A DNA stretch of 64,000 nucleotides from Bdellovibrio sp. ZAP7 (GCF_006874645.1 NZ_CP030082.1:2852001-2916000), one strand, 5' to 3'; counted from the stretch's first letter, positions 42,782 through 51,869 are shown. Notes: generated from the letters alone by a model not told the origin. Program-made: numbers and translations.

Positions 42782-43729
42782 TCAGGGTTGTGTTAAGGAA
42801 GAGCCCCTGGAAAGGACCCCTTGTCGGTAGGCAAAGCCACCTAAGATACCGAAAAGACTGCCGCCCAAATGAGCCGCGTATGCCACTCCCGTTCCTAAAC
42901 CTTCCGGAGCTGACCAAAGATTAGCCAGATCAGTAATTAAAAAGAGAGGGATAATCAAAAGAGTCGGTAAAAAAATCGCACCATAGTGCTCTGGCAAAGG
43001 AGTGATAAAGTACACATAACGAACACGAGCCTTGGCCTGAGCCACACAGTAAAACGCCAGGAGCGCACTCACAGAAGCACTTGCCCCAACCATTGGGACA
43101 ACCCCTTGCCCTTGTGACAGCAAGAAACCCAAGCCACCTGCAAAGCCCCCAACAAGATAGACCACCAAAAGCGCAGCACTGCCCGCCAAGCCTTCAACGG
43201 CAGCACCCATGACTACCAGAAACAGTAAATTGGAAAACAAATGCATCCAATTGGAGTGTGAGAATTGATAGGTCACCCAGGACAGAGGACCTTTTTCAAC
43301 AGAACTTAAACCAAAGCGAAATAACAGCTGCTTTTTATAATCCGTGCGGAATTTTTTAAAGTCTTCTTTCCAAGTCGCGATCTGCACCTGATCACCCTTG
43401 TAAGAGCGAAGCTCTCCGTCCTGTAGGAACTGGGAATCACGAAGTGCATAGGCCCCTAAAATCGCCAGTTGTTCACTGTTAGAAGTACTTACCTGTTGAA
43501 CCCATTGCGGAGTTTCAGCCAAGGTTTCTGGAGGCAGATTTTGCAGGTGTTGGTAATAAAGGCGTCCCGTCAGAGTCATGCCTTCTAAATCAAAAAGGCG
43601 ATTGTTGGAAAGGTCATTACTGGCGCCACTAAAGATCAAAATAAAAATAAATACATTCAACGCCGCAAGAGTGAGCGTTAAAGGAAAGCGCTGAAACTGT
43701 CTGAGATCTTCAGGACAAGGTACGATCAT
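42782..43729 (-). CDS. Rhomboid-family intramembrane serine protease
   Basis: 315 aa: one N-terminal segment (residues 17-38), a soluble insert of about 120 residues, then a six-helix rhomboid core. Signatures: FSHSNWMHLFSNLLFLVVMG, the catalytic Ser in VGASASVSALLAF (GxSx) and catalytic His in AYAAHLGGSLFGILGG. The N-terminal insert is of unknown function. It overlaps the RDD gene by four bases, so it is coupled to it. Confidence 0.9.
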   Translation of the reverse strand: MIVPCPEDLRQFQRFPLTLTLAALNVFIFILIFSGASNDLSNNRLFDLEGMTLTGRLYYQHLQNLPPETLAETPQWVQQVSTSNSEQLAILGAYALRDSQFLQDGELRSYKGDQVQIATWKEDFKKFRTDYKKQLLFRFGLSSVEKGPLSWVTYQFSHSNWMHLFSNLLFLVVMGAAVEGLAGSAALLVVYLVGGFAGGLGFLLSQGQGVVPMVGASASVSALLAFYCVAQAKARVRYVYFITPLPEHYGAIFLPTLLIIPLFLITDLANLWSAPEGLGTGVAYAAHLGGSLFGILGGFAYRQGVLSRGSSLTQP

Positions 43730-44937
43730 TGAACACCGTACTTTTCCTTAAAGTCTTCAATCCAAAGTTTTCCACCATTAACACTCGCAGGAACACGGCC
43801 GCCCTTTTTCTGCCCCATGGACTTTTGCAAAGCCCAGATCGAACGGACATATTTTTTATCCATGGCCTGTCTTAAAGCAGTTACAGATTGCAGATCCTCG
43901 ATCAATTCAAGACTGCCCTCGTAATCGCGTTGATTGTAGCGCTGATCCGCTTCTAAAACCTGAGTGACCCAAAGTTTTTCAGAGGCATCACTCAGTTGCA
44001 CGTCTTCGGGATGATCCAGATATTGCGCCAGCACGCAGCCCGTGGAGGTTCTTTCTTCACAGACTTTCTTAAGGTAATCCACACGATCCGCTCCTTCACT
44101 CAGCAAGAACTTGGCAAAGTACGCCATCGCCTGCGAGTTCACCGGATCTCCCCACAAGGACAGTTCAGCTTCTTTGTGCAAGCAATCAGCGGAAATCTCT
44201 TTCAGCAAAAACAAAGACAAAGCAGCATCCAGGCGTTGAGTCCCCATCAAATCTTTATCTTTGATTTCTTTGCAAGCGGCATCACTGTTGTTAGCGGCCA
44301 CTTGAAACTCACCCGCTGTCAATCCGTGATAACTCTTCATCAGACCTAAAAAACCAACCAAGGCGAGCATAGCAAAACTTAATTGCATCCATGATGTGAT
44401 CAAACGCTGCTCATGCGGAGCTGGACCGCGATCATGTCTGCTTTTTAAGGTGATCACCATGGTATCAGAAGCTTTTTCGTGGAAAGCACGACGTAAGGGA
44501 TGAGCGATAATTCCTAAAAATGGAATCGCGAACATCGCAAAGGAAGCACACCACATTACAGAGCGCACTAGGCACTGAGAAAATGTCAGGCGTGTTTGCT
44601 GTTGTGGATACGACACCACTCGCATTTGCAAAAAGAACTGTCCAGGTGTCGCCTGAATTAAATAAAGAAAGGCTGCTTGCAACAAAACCACTGCTACGGC
44701 AGACACCGCCAGGATCATCAACGCCGCCACAATCCCCTCTTCGGAACGGGAGTTCAGCAAAAAGAATGTTTTTGCCTGACGAACCAGGCCCGACACCAAA
44801 AGACTGATGACTGGTGAAAAGATCAAAAAATCCAGAACGAGGGCAAGGAAACGATCCATAACAAATGCGATCGCCGGCTCTTGCTTGAACTGTTTGGAAT
44901 TATTGATTTCTGGAGCCGATAGATCTGGAAATAGCAT
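43726..44937 (-). CDS. RDD-family membrane protein
   Basis: 403 aa. N-terminal RDD domain with MDRFLALVLDFLIFSPVISLL, ATPGQFFLQMRVV and an ALRRAFHEKASDTMV-like end (about residues 22-170), then another membrane segment at about 185-205 and a soluble helical tail of about 200 residues, possibly TPR-like. Function unknown; RDD proteins are often transport or stress-linked. Coupled upstream of the rhomboid gene. Confidence 0.85.
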   Translation of the reverse strand: MLFPDLSAPEINNSKQFKQEPAIAFVMDRFLALVLDFLIFSPVISLLVSGLVRQAKTFFLLNSRSEEGIVAALMILAVSAVAVVLLQAAFLYLIQATPGQFFLQMRVVSYPQQQTRLTFSQCLVRSVMWCASFAMFAIPFLGIIAHPLRRAFHEKASDTMVITLKSRHDRGPAPHEQRLITSWMQLSFAMLALVGFLGLMKSYHGLTAGEFQVAANNSDAACKEIKDKDLMGTQRLDAALSLFLLKEISADCLHKEAELSLWGDPVNSQAMAYFAKFLLSEGADRVDYLKKVCEERTSTGCVLAQYLDHPEDVQLSDASEKLWVTQVLEADQRYNQRDYEGSLELIEDLQSVTALRQAMDKKYVRSIWALQKSMGQKKGGRVPASVNGGKLWIEDFKEKYGVQ

Positions 44938-44976
44938 ACAGAACGTATCGGCCTGGGACAGAAAGGACTAAAGGAA

Positions 44977-45597
44977 TTATTGAGTAAATCTCAGAGAGTG
45001 AACGCGCCCTTCAGAGTCGATTCCAAAGTGCGCTTTGCCTACGATAGTCTTGGAGTCGTCAATGAGGTTGAAGACTTGCTCAGAGGCGTCAGCGGTCTGA
45101 ACCGGACTTACTTCTGAATATTCCAAACCGAATGCATCGGCATACTTCGTCAGGAAATTGGCTTTGTTGCTGATAGAAAGGGCTTTCTCGCCGGCTTGAG
45201 CATCGATGAATTCCAGACTCTCAATTTTACCTTGAGAGATCTTCATGCCGTATTTGCCCTCCAGATAACCAAAAATCAAATCATCGCGCAAAGTGGGCTT
45301 TTCCGCCAAGGCCGCAACGAAAGATGTTTTTTCAGAGGAAAGTTTTTTAGCGATTTCGTGTTCCCACTTTACGTCGCGTGCAAACACACCCGGTTCGAAG
45401 CTGGCAATACCACGGTTACCACGAGCACCTAATGCTGTTTCAGAATTATCGACCAACCATTGGTTTACGAAGACAGTCATCAAGGCCACTGAGGCGATAG
45501 ATAGTACTAGGACAGCTTTTTGCTCCTGGACTTTGTCCTGGAATCTTTTACGGAAAGATTTGTCTTTAGGAAACTCTATCACTTTTGCATTCCCCAT
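44977..45597 (-). CDS. Single-pass inner-membrane protein of unknown function
   Basis: 206 aa: a basic N-terminal region, one membrane segment (about residues 29-46) and a soluble outer domain of about 155 residues. The family is not recognised. The start at 45597 is chosen because GGAG lies nine bases upstream; an ATG five codons earlier has no ribosome site. A structured leader lies just upstream (45626-45695). It is followed by the RDD/rhomboid pair 39 bases later. Confidence 0.78.
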   Translation of the reverse strand: MGNAKVIEFPKDKSFRKRFQDKVQEQKAVLVLSIASVALMTVFVNQWLVDNSETALGARGNRGIASFEPGVFARDVKWEHEIAKKLSSEKTSFVAALAEKPTLRDDLIFGYLEGKYGMKISQGKIESLEFIDAQAGEKALSISNKANFLTKYADAFGLEYSEVSPVQTADASEQVFNLIDDSKTIVGKAHFGIDSEGRVHSLRFTQ

Positions 45598-45625
45598 GTT
45601 TCTGTTCTCCATCGCAAGTAACTTT

Positions 45626-45695
45626 AACCAGCAACGCTGGTTTGCATATCATTCAAAGGCTACCCTGCGAAGGGCGTGCCGCTTGGGCGGTACTT
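45626..45695 (-). promoter_or_regulatory. Structured 5' leader candidate
   Basis: Three hairpins in 70 bases upstream of the 45597 start: AACCAGC/GCTGGTT (7-bp perfect, 45626-45642), CCCT/AGGG inside GGC/GCC (45658-45680) and CCGC/GCGG. The stretch is GC-rich compared with the AT-rich surroundings. The order on RNA is GCGG hairpin, CCCT hairpin, then the AACCAGC hairpin near the start. I do not recognise a named riboswitch. Confidence 0.35.
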
Positions 45696-45819
45696 TAATT
45701 CACTTAGACTCAGTATGACCGATAACCGATTAAACAAACGCACAAAACTTGTTTGACGTCTCACAATGATCGTCTCATATCGAGTCACAAAAATCAGGTC
45801 CAGCCTCACTGTTAAGACT

Positions 45820-47025
45820 CTAGTCCTGGTAAGATTTTACCCAGGAATCAATGCCAGCCTGCATTTGCGGCAGATTATAATAGAGTACTTTATCTAACTG
45901 CACACCATGCCCTTCGATACGATGACCTTTACCACTGATGTACAGCGCTTCCGGAATAGAAATCTGCACTCCAGGCGCCAATTCATCCATTGGATACCAC
46001 ACGCCCACCAAAAGTTGACCGCGCGAAGGAGCCCCGCGAAGTGGTGCCCCTTTGTACTCTTTAAGTGCTTGGCCCACCATCTCCGCAACCGATGACGTTC
46101 TGCCGTCCACTAAGACTTTCAAACTACCGGTATAACAATTTGGCGAGCGGAATGTTCTTAAGTTTACTTCACGGCTTTTCTCTAAAATCTCAAGCTGTTT
46201 TTCGTCATTCAAAATATCCGGCATCTCGGCTTTGCCTAAATTCGACTTCGGTTTTTCGAGCCTTCCCACCAGAGTGGGTTCACAGATAAACATCGACAAA
46301 AATCTTAAGCCTGCCACAAAATTACCGCCGGCGTTGTTTCTTAAGTCGATGACCACCGAGCGATACTTTTTAAGTTCATCGGCGATCGGTTTTATTTTTT
46401 CATCTTTGAAAAACTCCGCGCGGAAAGATGGAACTTCTAAAAGTGCCATCTTATCTGAGACCTTGGTGATCTGCATGTTCTCGTCACGCTTCACGACTCC
46501 AGGATGAAGTTTCAATGTGAATTCATCATTGCCACGGTGAACCTGATAGTCGCCCGCTTCGGACTCCATCGCCCAAGAACTTGGTTGTTCTCCATTGATG
46601 GTGACAATGACATCACCTTTTTTAAAACCCAATCTCTCAGCTGGCGACTGGGGGAAAACTTTAAAAACAACAAGTTCGCTATCCACGAACTCTCCACTGA
46701 GCCCCGTCTCTTTGACTTCACCTTTCCAGATACCGCGAACTTCCGGGGCATCATAGATTTCCAAGTGAGAGACCTGCAGGGTGCTCAGCGTATTATTGAT
46801 ATCACGAAGAATAAGATTCTTTTTGGTGTAAGGAGTGACCATCTGACTGCGTTGCATACATTGTCGATGCCACTGGGAAATCTCCTTGTTCGGGAGATAA
46901 ATTTTATCCAGAACCAAGTCGCACACCACAGGATACGGATTCACAAACGATTGATTCATCGTCAGCTGGAAAGCTGCGTAAGCAAATCCCAGAGTTAAAA
47001 ATACGGCGGCGATTCTATTTAACAT
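45820..47025 (-). CDS. S41-family C-terminal-processing-like protease with PDZ domain
   Basis: 401 aa with an N-terminal anchor or signal (residues 5-20), PDZ domain (about 105-175; VFKVFPQSPAERLGFKKGDVIVTING) and S41 catalytic domain with SVVIDLRNNAGGNF, LVDGRTSSVAEMVGQAL (Ser of the Ser/Lys dyad) and the Lys and acidic end of the family. It cleaves proteins near the C-terminus in the periplasm. Four cysteines (VVCDLV, WHRQCM, FICEPT, PNCYTG) may form disulfides. It stands alone. Confidence 0.88.
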   Translation of the reverse strand: MLNRIAAVFLTLGFAYAAFQLTMNQSFVNPYPVVCDLVLDKIYLPNKEISQWHRQCMQRSQMVTPYTKKNLILRDINNTLSTLQVSHLEIYDAPEVRGIWKGEVKETGLSGEFVDSELVVFKVFPQSPAERLGFKKGDVIVTINGEQPSSWAMESEAGDYQVHRGNDEFTLKLHPGVVKRDENMQITKVSDKMALLEVPSFRAEFFKDEKIKPIADELKKYRSVVIDLRNNAGGNFVAGLRFLSMFICEPTLVGRLEKPKSNLGKAEMPDILNDEKQLEILEKSREVNLRTFRSPNCYTGSLKVLVDGRTSSVAEMVGQALKEYKGAPLRGAPSRGQLLVGVWYPMDELAPGVQISIPEALYISGKGHRIEGHGVQLDKVLYYNLPQMQAGIDSWVKSYQD

Positions 47026-47121
47026 TTCATCCTTGACGAAAAAATGGACTCCTTACGGAATCCATTTTTCCAATTTTCCATTGTCCATTAAGCAACTTCC
47101 ATTGCCGAAGACCTTCGAAAA

Positions 47122-47565
47122 TTAAGCGGCAACCACTGTTTTTTTCTTGCGAGCTGCAGAAGGGTCAATGTGATATTGCTTAACTTTGCGATACAAAGTC
47201 GCGCGACCGATACCCAAAGCTTTAGCAGCTTCAGTCAGGTTGCCTTTGTATTGAGCGATAGCGTTCTCAATTGCGTGTGCTTCCATCTCTTCCATCTTTT
47301 GAACGTTAGTAGATGCTGCAGTTGGCGTTGGGAACTGGATCAAATTACCGTGACCTGAGTTATCAGTAGTCACTGGACTGTTGCCAGAGATCAAAGCCGG
47401 AACACCAGCTGAAAGCTGTTGTCTGAAAAATGCATTATCAAGACCTTCTCTCCATTGAGCTGAAGAATAAGCCTGAACTGTCACATCGTGCTGCTCCCAG
47501 TACTTCTTTGCGTTTTCTACGGTTTCCTGGTTATCGCTCACCACGATCATTACTGTGCGTGACAT
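47122..47565 (-). CDS. Fis-type helix-turn-helix regulator
   Basis: 147 aa. The C-terminal 45 residues form a Fis/NtrC-type HTH (AHAIENAIAQYKGNLTEAAKALGIGRATLYRKVKQYH). The N-terminal part starts like a receiver or ligand domain (TVMIVVSDNQETVENAKKYW) but is short; no AAA+ domain is present. The start has GGGAGG upstream. A stand-alone DNA-binding regulator with unknown targets. Confidence 0.85.
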   Translation of the reverse strand: MSRTVMIVVSDNQETVENAKKYWEQHDVTVQAYSSAQWREGLDNAFFRQQLSAGVPALISGNSPVTTDNSGHGNLIQFPTPTAASTNVQKMEEMEAHAIENAIAQYKGNLTEAAKALGIGRATLYRKVKQYHIDPSAARKKKTVVAA

Positions 47566-47761
47566 TCTTGTCCTCCCTATTTGAAACAATTTGCAATCAT
47601 ATTTGACTCACTTTGTACCTATCGGCGTTTCATCGTGAGAATTTAGGGCTAGTTGCAATTTTTTTTTGAGACACTTTAACGGCGCCAAATCACTAGACTT
47701 TTGACGGGTATGAAAATACCAGTTGCATTAAAATTTGTGAATTTTGACGTAAAAATGGTCG

Positions 47762-48655
47762 TTACTGGATCGCGATAGGCGGACGCACTGGACGTTTTAA
47801 CGCCTCAACAGGCATTAAAAATACTGGGGCTTCAGCCCTTAATTCAGCAGCCATGCTCTGAATAAAGGCGCTGTATTTAGAAAGACTCGTGTAATCACTC
47901 TTGTGATGGCAATCAAAATAGCCCGGGCGTGCCGCATGAGTCGCTCCGACAACCACCCACCCTTGCGCCGTTTGCAAATACGCAGGGCCACCGGAATCAC
48001 CGAAGCAAGCACCCTTGTACTGAGACTGATCGATCACCAGATAATCATCCACCAAAGAATCCAAAGTCACTTCGACTTGATTCATTGAAAGAGCTGCAGT
48101 GCCCTTTTCGTCATTGGTCGTTCCAAAACCTGCCAATAACAATTTACTTTGCGGAGGGATTTTATCGGTATCCGCATGAATCGCGACGGGAGTATAGCCC
48201 ATCGGTGCATTAGTACTTAATTTTAGAAGAGCAATATCGTGTTCCGTTGTCCAATAAAGTTCCGCGTCTTCTCCGGGCTTTTGAACATTCCCATAATCTG
48301 GATGAGAAATATATTCTTCCACCCGAGTCATCGACAAACTGGATTTAGGAAGTTCGTCTCCGAAGCTCACATACACAATTGTATAAACCGACTGCATACA
48401 GTGCGCAGCGGTCACCACCAGATTTTTAGAAATCAAAGTGCCTGTGCAGAGAAATTCTAAACCACGACGGCCCGTCGTATACACGGCAACGGTTGCCGAT
48501 CGAGCGAAGTCCGTGGATTTCACAGCTTCGCCGCCGATAATGGAATCTTGAGAGTTGATGTCTCCAGAGGAATAGAGATGCGGAGCTTGTCTGGAACAAG
48601 CTGCTGTCAGGATCAACGCTATAATTAACGACAATGATCTCAAAGCATTCCTCAC
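47762..48655 (-). CDS. Trypsin-like serine protease lipoprotein 1
   Basis: 297 aa S1-family protease with a lipobox (LTAAC). Triad: His in TAAHCMQS, Asp in HDIALLKL, Ser in GACFGDSGGPAYL. Cleavage-site motif IIGGEAV stands in place of the zymogen N-terminus, so it may need activation. The annotated GTG start is not secure: GAGG inside the first codons could serve a TTG at 48643. It is third in a row of three tandem paralogues, and ends the cluster. Confidence 0.9.
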   Translation of the reverse strand: MRNALRSLSLIIALILTAACSRQAPHLYSSGDINSQDSIIGGEAVKSTDFARSATVAVYTTGRRGLEFLCTGTLISKNLVVTAAHCMQSVYTIVYVSFGDELPKSSLSMTRVEEYISHPDYGNVQKPGEDAELYWTTEHDIALLKLSTNAPMGYTPVAIHADTDKIPPQSKLLLAGFGTTNDEKGTAALSMNQVEVTLDSLVDDYLVIDQSQYKGACFGDSGGPAYLQTAQGWVVVGATHAARPGYFDCHHKSDYTSLSKYSAFIQSMAAELRAEAPVFLMPVEALKRPVRPPIAIQ

Positions 48656-48674
48656 CGTGTTTAAGTTCGTGAGC

Positions 48675-49496
48675 CTAAGGGCTTACGAATTGCGGATACT
48701 CACCTTGCATTGTTTCCGCTGCATAATTCAAGAAGTCTTTATAGTTAACAAGGAGTGTATAATTGCCGTAGCTATGGCAATCAACATATCCAGTCTCAGG
48801 GCCACGAGTCGCTCCCGCTAAAATCAAGCCCATAGAAGTTTCAAGATAAGCAGGACCGCCAGAATCTCCGTTACATGCGCCAGTTCCACGGGTTTGATTT
48901 ACGACGATATCAAGGTCACGGATTTGCACGAACTCCACCTCGGTTTTTTGCAAAACAGTGGTCTTGATAGTTTTCGTTTCAGACATACGTCCCCAGCCAA
49001 CCAAAGTCATGGCATGACCTGGCTTCAAAGCATGTCCATCATCCCAGATAGGAACCGGAGTGTAACCTTGAGGAGCGCCGCCTAACAATTTCACCACGGC
49101 AACGTCATTGATCGTGCGCTGAGTGCGCTCATTCATACCGAAATCACGGTGACTGATGGCTTCTTCAATTTCCACTAAACGTGAATCGTTCCAATCCGAA
49201 GGAAGAGTCGCACCAAACAGAATTTTCGTCGGTGCTCTTTCAAATACGTCAGCACAGTGAGCCGCCGTTACAACCAGATCGTTGGAAATCAATGTGCCCG
49301 TGCAATAAGCCGCAATCGAACCATCACGCGTTTGCGCAACCAAACCTACTGTAGACGCGGCATAAGCTTCATTTGCAGAAACATCATAGCCATTGATAAT
49401 GCCGGCTTTTTTCGCCTCACCGACATTTGCTACTTCGGGATTATTCTTTGTGCAGGCAGCCAGTGCCAGCAGCGGAATCAAAACTAGTTTTTTCAT
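48675..49496 (-). CDS. Trypsin-like serine protease lipoprotein 2
   Basis: 273 aa, lipobox LAAC. Triad: TAAHCAD, NDVAVVKL, GACNGDSGGPAYL. N-terminal IINGYDV is the activation site. The pocket residues near TGACNGD and GATRGPETGYVD follow the same pattern as the neighbours, so substrate preference could be similar. Nineteen bases separate its stop from gene 1. Confidence 0.9.
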   Translation of the reverse strand: MKKLVLIPLLALAACTKNNPEVANVGEAKKAGIINGYDVSANEAYAASTVGLVAQTRDGSIAAYCTGTLISNDLVVTAAHCADVFERAPTKILFGATLPSDWNDSRLVEIEEAISHRDFGMNERTQRTINDVAVVKLLGGAPQGYTPVPIWDDGHALKPGHAMTLVGWGRMSETKTIKTTVLQKTEVEFVQIRDLDIVVNQTRGTGACNGDSGGPAYLETSMGLILAGATRGPETGYVDCHSYGNYTLLVNYKDFLNYAAETMQGEYPQFVSP

Positions 49497-49516
49497 AAAA
49501 GTTCCTTTTTAAATTT

Positions 49517-50347
49517 TTATTCCGTAAATACCAAAGCTTCGCCACCCAGAACTTCCGCAACTTTCACCAGAAAATCACGAAACCCCGGAAGAGAAGCATA
49601 CACCACATGATGGTGGCAATCCTGATCACCGTAGGCGGCCCCACTGGTAGCACCCACGACAACCAAGCCTTTATCCGTTTTTAAATAAGCAGGCCCGCCG
49701 GAATCTCCCCAACAAGCTCCTGTGCCTTTGGTTTGATCCACTTCAATACGACGATCTTCAACTTTCACAATATTCACGTTCGTCCATTGCAAGAATTTGG
49801 ACATAGCGGATGAGTCCTCTTGTGTACGACCAAAACCCGCGATCAACAATTCCTGATCTGCCGCCAACGAAGACTCTGATCCCAATATAGGAACAGGAAC
49901 TGCCCACTTTGGGGCCTGAGTTACAAGTTTAATCAAAGCCACATCTTTTAATTCATTAATTGAGCGCATGGCATCGGCCATCCCATGCGGCGGATAAACC
50001 ATGTCATACGTATAAGCTCTTTCGATTTCCCGAAGTTCGCCTTCATTCTTGGAAGAATAAGTTTCAGAGCCGAAAGATACTTGAACCTGATATCCCGACA
50101 ACAAAGGATCCACACAATGAGCTGCCGTCACCACCAGGTCTTTCGACACCAAGGTACCCGTACAAAAAGACTTCGTACGATCTGCATCCACCATAACCAA
50201 CGCCACAGTCGATCGCGATAAATCACCATCGAACGCTGCCGTCTGACCATTGATGATTTTCTCCCCTTGCATTTCCGGCGAAGGACCCGAGTTCTTATTA
50301 GAACAGGCCACCAAAGCAACAAGAGGAAGCAGCATCCACATCTTCAC
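49517..50347 (-). CDS. Trypsin-like serine protease lipoprotein 3
   Basis: 276 aa, lipobox LVAC. Triad: TAAHCVDP, KDVALIKL, GACWGDSGGPAYL; activation site IINGQTA. The GTG start at 50347 is fixed by GGAG eight bases upstream (an ATG two codons on is the alternative). First in the operon of three. Confidence 0.9.
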   Translation of the reverse strand: MKMWMLLPLVALVACSNKNSGPSPEMQGEKIINGQTAAFDGDLSRSTVALVMVDADRTKSFCTGTLVSKDLVVTAAHCVDPLLSGYQVQVSFGSETYSSKNEGELREIERAYTYDMVYPPHGMADAMRSINELKDVALIKLVTQAPKWAVPVPILGSESSLAADQELLIAGFGRTQEDSSAMSKFLQWTNVNIVKVEDRRIEVDQTKGTGACWGDSGGPAYLKTDKGLVVVGATSGAAYGDQDCHHHVVYASLPGFRDFLVKVAEVLGGEALVFTE

Positions 50348-50442
50348 GCAAACAACTCCAAGTAAAAAATGATAAATTCACTTAAGCGAAATCCGGGCCA
50401 GATTTTTAAAGACCAGCAGGCCTATAAAGGAGTTGAGACGAC

Positions 50443-50540
50443 ATGCCCCCAAAAAGCAGGAAGCTTTTACCGATCTCGCCGACAAACTATTAGACAGTTT
50501 TAAGGCCGGAAAAAAGGCAAAAAAAAAGACCGCCTTGTGA
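50443..50540 (+). pseudogene. Possible small basic protein, broken by one base
   Basis: A strong AAAGGAG site precedes ATG 50443 by about ten bases, but the frame ends after 16 codons. With one added base in the CCCCCAAAAA tract (50446-50455) the frame would read MPPKKQEAFTDLADKLLDS and on through a Lys/Ala-rich tail to TGA 50538, 32 residues in all. The good ribosome site and amphipathic content suggest a real small gene with a homopolymer frameshift or sequencing error. Confidence 0.4.
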
Positions 50541-50552
50541 GCGGTCTTTTTC
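50521..50552 (-). terminator. Rho-independent terminator
   Basis: GACCGC/GCGGTC stem with seven-base loop, A7 before and T5 after; on the minus strand a T7 run follows. Serves the acidic-protein gene that stops at 50582. Confidence 0.85.
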
Positions 50553-50581
50553 TATTTTCGATTCTCGATTTTGATTCTCGA

Positions 50582-51118
50582 TTATCTGCGGCCGGATTTG
50601 ATTTTCACTTGAAGTTTAGAGATCAAGTGAACAGCCATTTTTTCTTGCACGCGGCACATTTTAAGTTCGTCGCGGCGGTAAGATCTTTGAGAAGGAGTCA
50701 AAGTTCCAGTCTCAAGTTCCATTTCGTAATCAAGTTTAGAAGAACGGATGCCTTCTAGCTCTTTAGTTTGTGTCTTGAAAAGTTTCGTTACGCCAGACAA
50801 TGGAGCAACTTCGATCCACTCTTCTTTACCACGGTACCAGCTCACCATACGCAAGAAGCGAGCTTTATTTTTCGCTAGCGTAAATTTTGGGAAACCTGTG
50901 TCTGGAAGCTCAAGGATGTTTTCAACATCATCAAGGTTCAAGTCATCTTCTTCACCTTCACCAAGAAGGTTGTCAGAAAGTCCCGCTAATACTGCAGCTT
51001 CTGATTCTTCGTCTACGTCGATATCGAATGCTGACGTTTTTTTGGTATTCTTCTCATCAAGGTCAGAATCCAAATCAGAATCAATTTCTTCGGCCATGTT
51101 ATTGCCTGGATTGATCAA
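50582..51118 (-). CDS. Acidic cytoplasmic protein of unknown function
   Basis: 178 aa. N-terminal half very acidic (DSDLDSDLDEKN, DEESEAAVLAGL, EGEEDDLNLDDVENILELP), C-terminal half with an aromatic/basic domain (FPKFTLAKNKARFLRMVSWYRGKEEW) and helical tail. It resembles an RNA- or nucleoid-associated or anti-factor-type protein, but no family is recognised. TTG 51118 has a very strong GGGGGAGG six bases upstream; ATG 51097 is the alternative. Confidence 0.75.
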   Translation of the reverse strand: MINPGNNMAEEIDSDLDSDLDEKNTKKTSAFDIDVDEESEAAVLAGLSDNLLGEGEEDDLNLDDVENILELPDTGFPKFTLAKNKARFLRMVSWYRGKEEWIEVAPLSGVTKLFKTQTKELEGIRSSKLDYEMELETGTLTPSQRSYRRDELKMCRVQEKMAVHLISKLQVKIKSGRR

Positions 51119-51264
51119 AGCGAGCCTCCCCCAAGTACCAAGTACAGTACATATCTTTTAAAACACTGATTGAAAGTGGGATGAGTTATATCGCAACTTT
51201 CACGATGACACAATATGTTAATTGCGTGAAAAAAGGTGAAAATCACAGGATCGTCTCTACAAAG

Positions 51265-51287
51265 CCGAATCTATCTTCGGATTTTTT
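51265..51287 (+). terminator. Weak orphan hairpin with T-tract
   Basis: CCGAA/TTCGG with six-base loop, then ATTTTTT on the + strand, although no + strand gene ends here. It might end an unannotated short transcript from about 51130; no promoter is convincing. Confidence 0.3.
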
Positions 51288-51321
51288 CGTCGACCCTGCG
51301 TGCCTATTTTGCAAGCAAAAA

Positions 51322-51843
51322 CTATTTATAAGCTGTCACATCTACTCTGAAACCACCGGTTTTTTTCCAGAAGTATTTATTGGTCGCAGTGATGCGAATT
51401 GCAGAGATCGGACGTCCTTCTAAATAGGCATTGCGGGATGATCCGGCCACTAGTTCACCGACTAAATTGTACTCAAAACGTGTGTCTGGGTAGTCGGCAT
51501 ACATAATATCGACAGATTTAATTTTCACATTATTGCGCGTTCCCGTGAGTCCTACTCGTGTAACACGTCTCCAGGAGCTGTTTGGGTAAAAAGTAAAGGT
51601 GCGCTCTTTAAAGCGTCCTGTATCCCCGGCTCCTAAACTGTAATCCCGTGATTCCCCTTGGGGTGGTTGAGGGTATTGCGGAGGCTGTGGGTCTTCTGGT
51701 GCAGGATAAGGAGGAGGTTGCGGACGAGGATGCGGGGTTGGCTGCTCATGACCTGGCTCATCCGGCAGTGGCATCGGCAGATCTTCTTCGGCGTGGGAGT
51801 AAGACAGGGAAAAAACAGTCAGAACAAGTACAATCCATTTCAT
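51322..51843 (-). CDS. Secreted protein with Pro-rich linker and beta-sandwich-like domain
   Basis: 173 aa: signal peptide (IVLVLTVFSLSYSHA), Pro/Gln/His-rich region at about residues 23-62 (repeats of PQPP, PEDPQ and PQYPQ type), then about 110 residues of beta-rich fold (FTFYPNSSWRRVTRVGLTG, VKIKSVDIMYAD, PISAIRITATN). The Pro-rich part likely spans the wall or extends from the surface. No family recognised. Confidence 0.78.
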   Translation of the reverse strand: MKWIVLVLTVFSLSYSHAEEDLPMPLPDEPGHEQPTPHPRPQPPPYPAPEDPQPPQYPQPPQGESRDYSLGAGDTGRFKERTFTFYPNSSWRRVTRVGLTGTRNNVKIKSVDIMYADYPDTRFEYNLVGELVAGSSRNAYLEGRPISAIRITATNKYFWKKTGGFRVDVTAYK

Positions 51844-51869
51844 GGCGCTGGCCTCCTATTCTCACAAGA

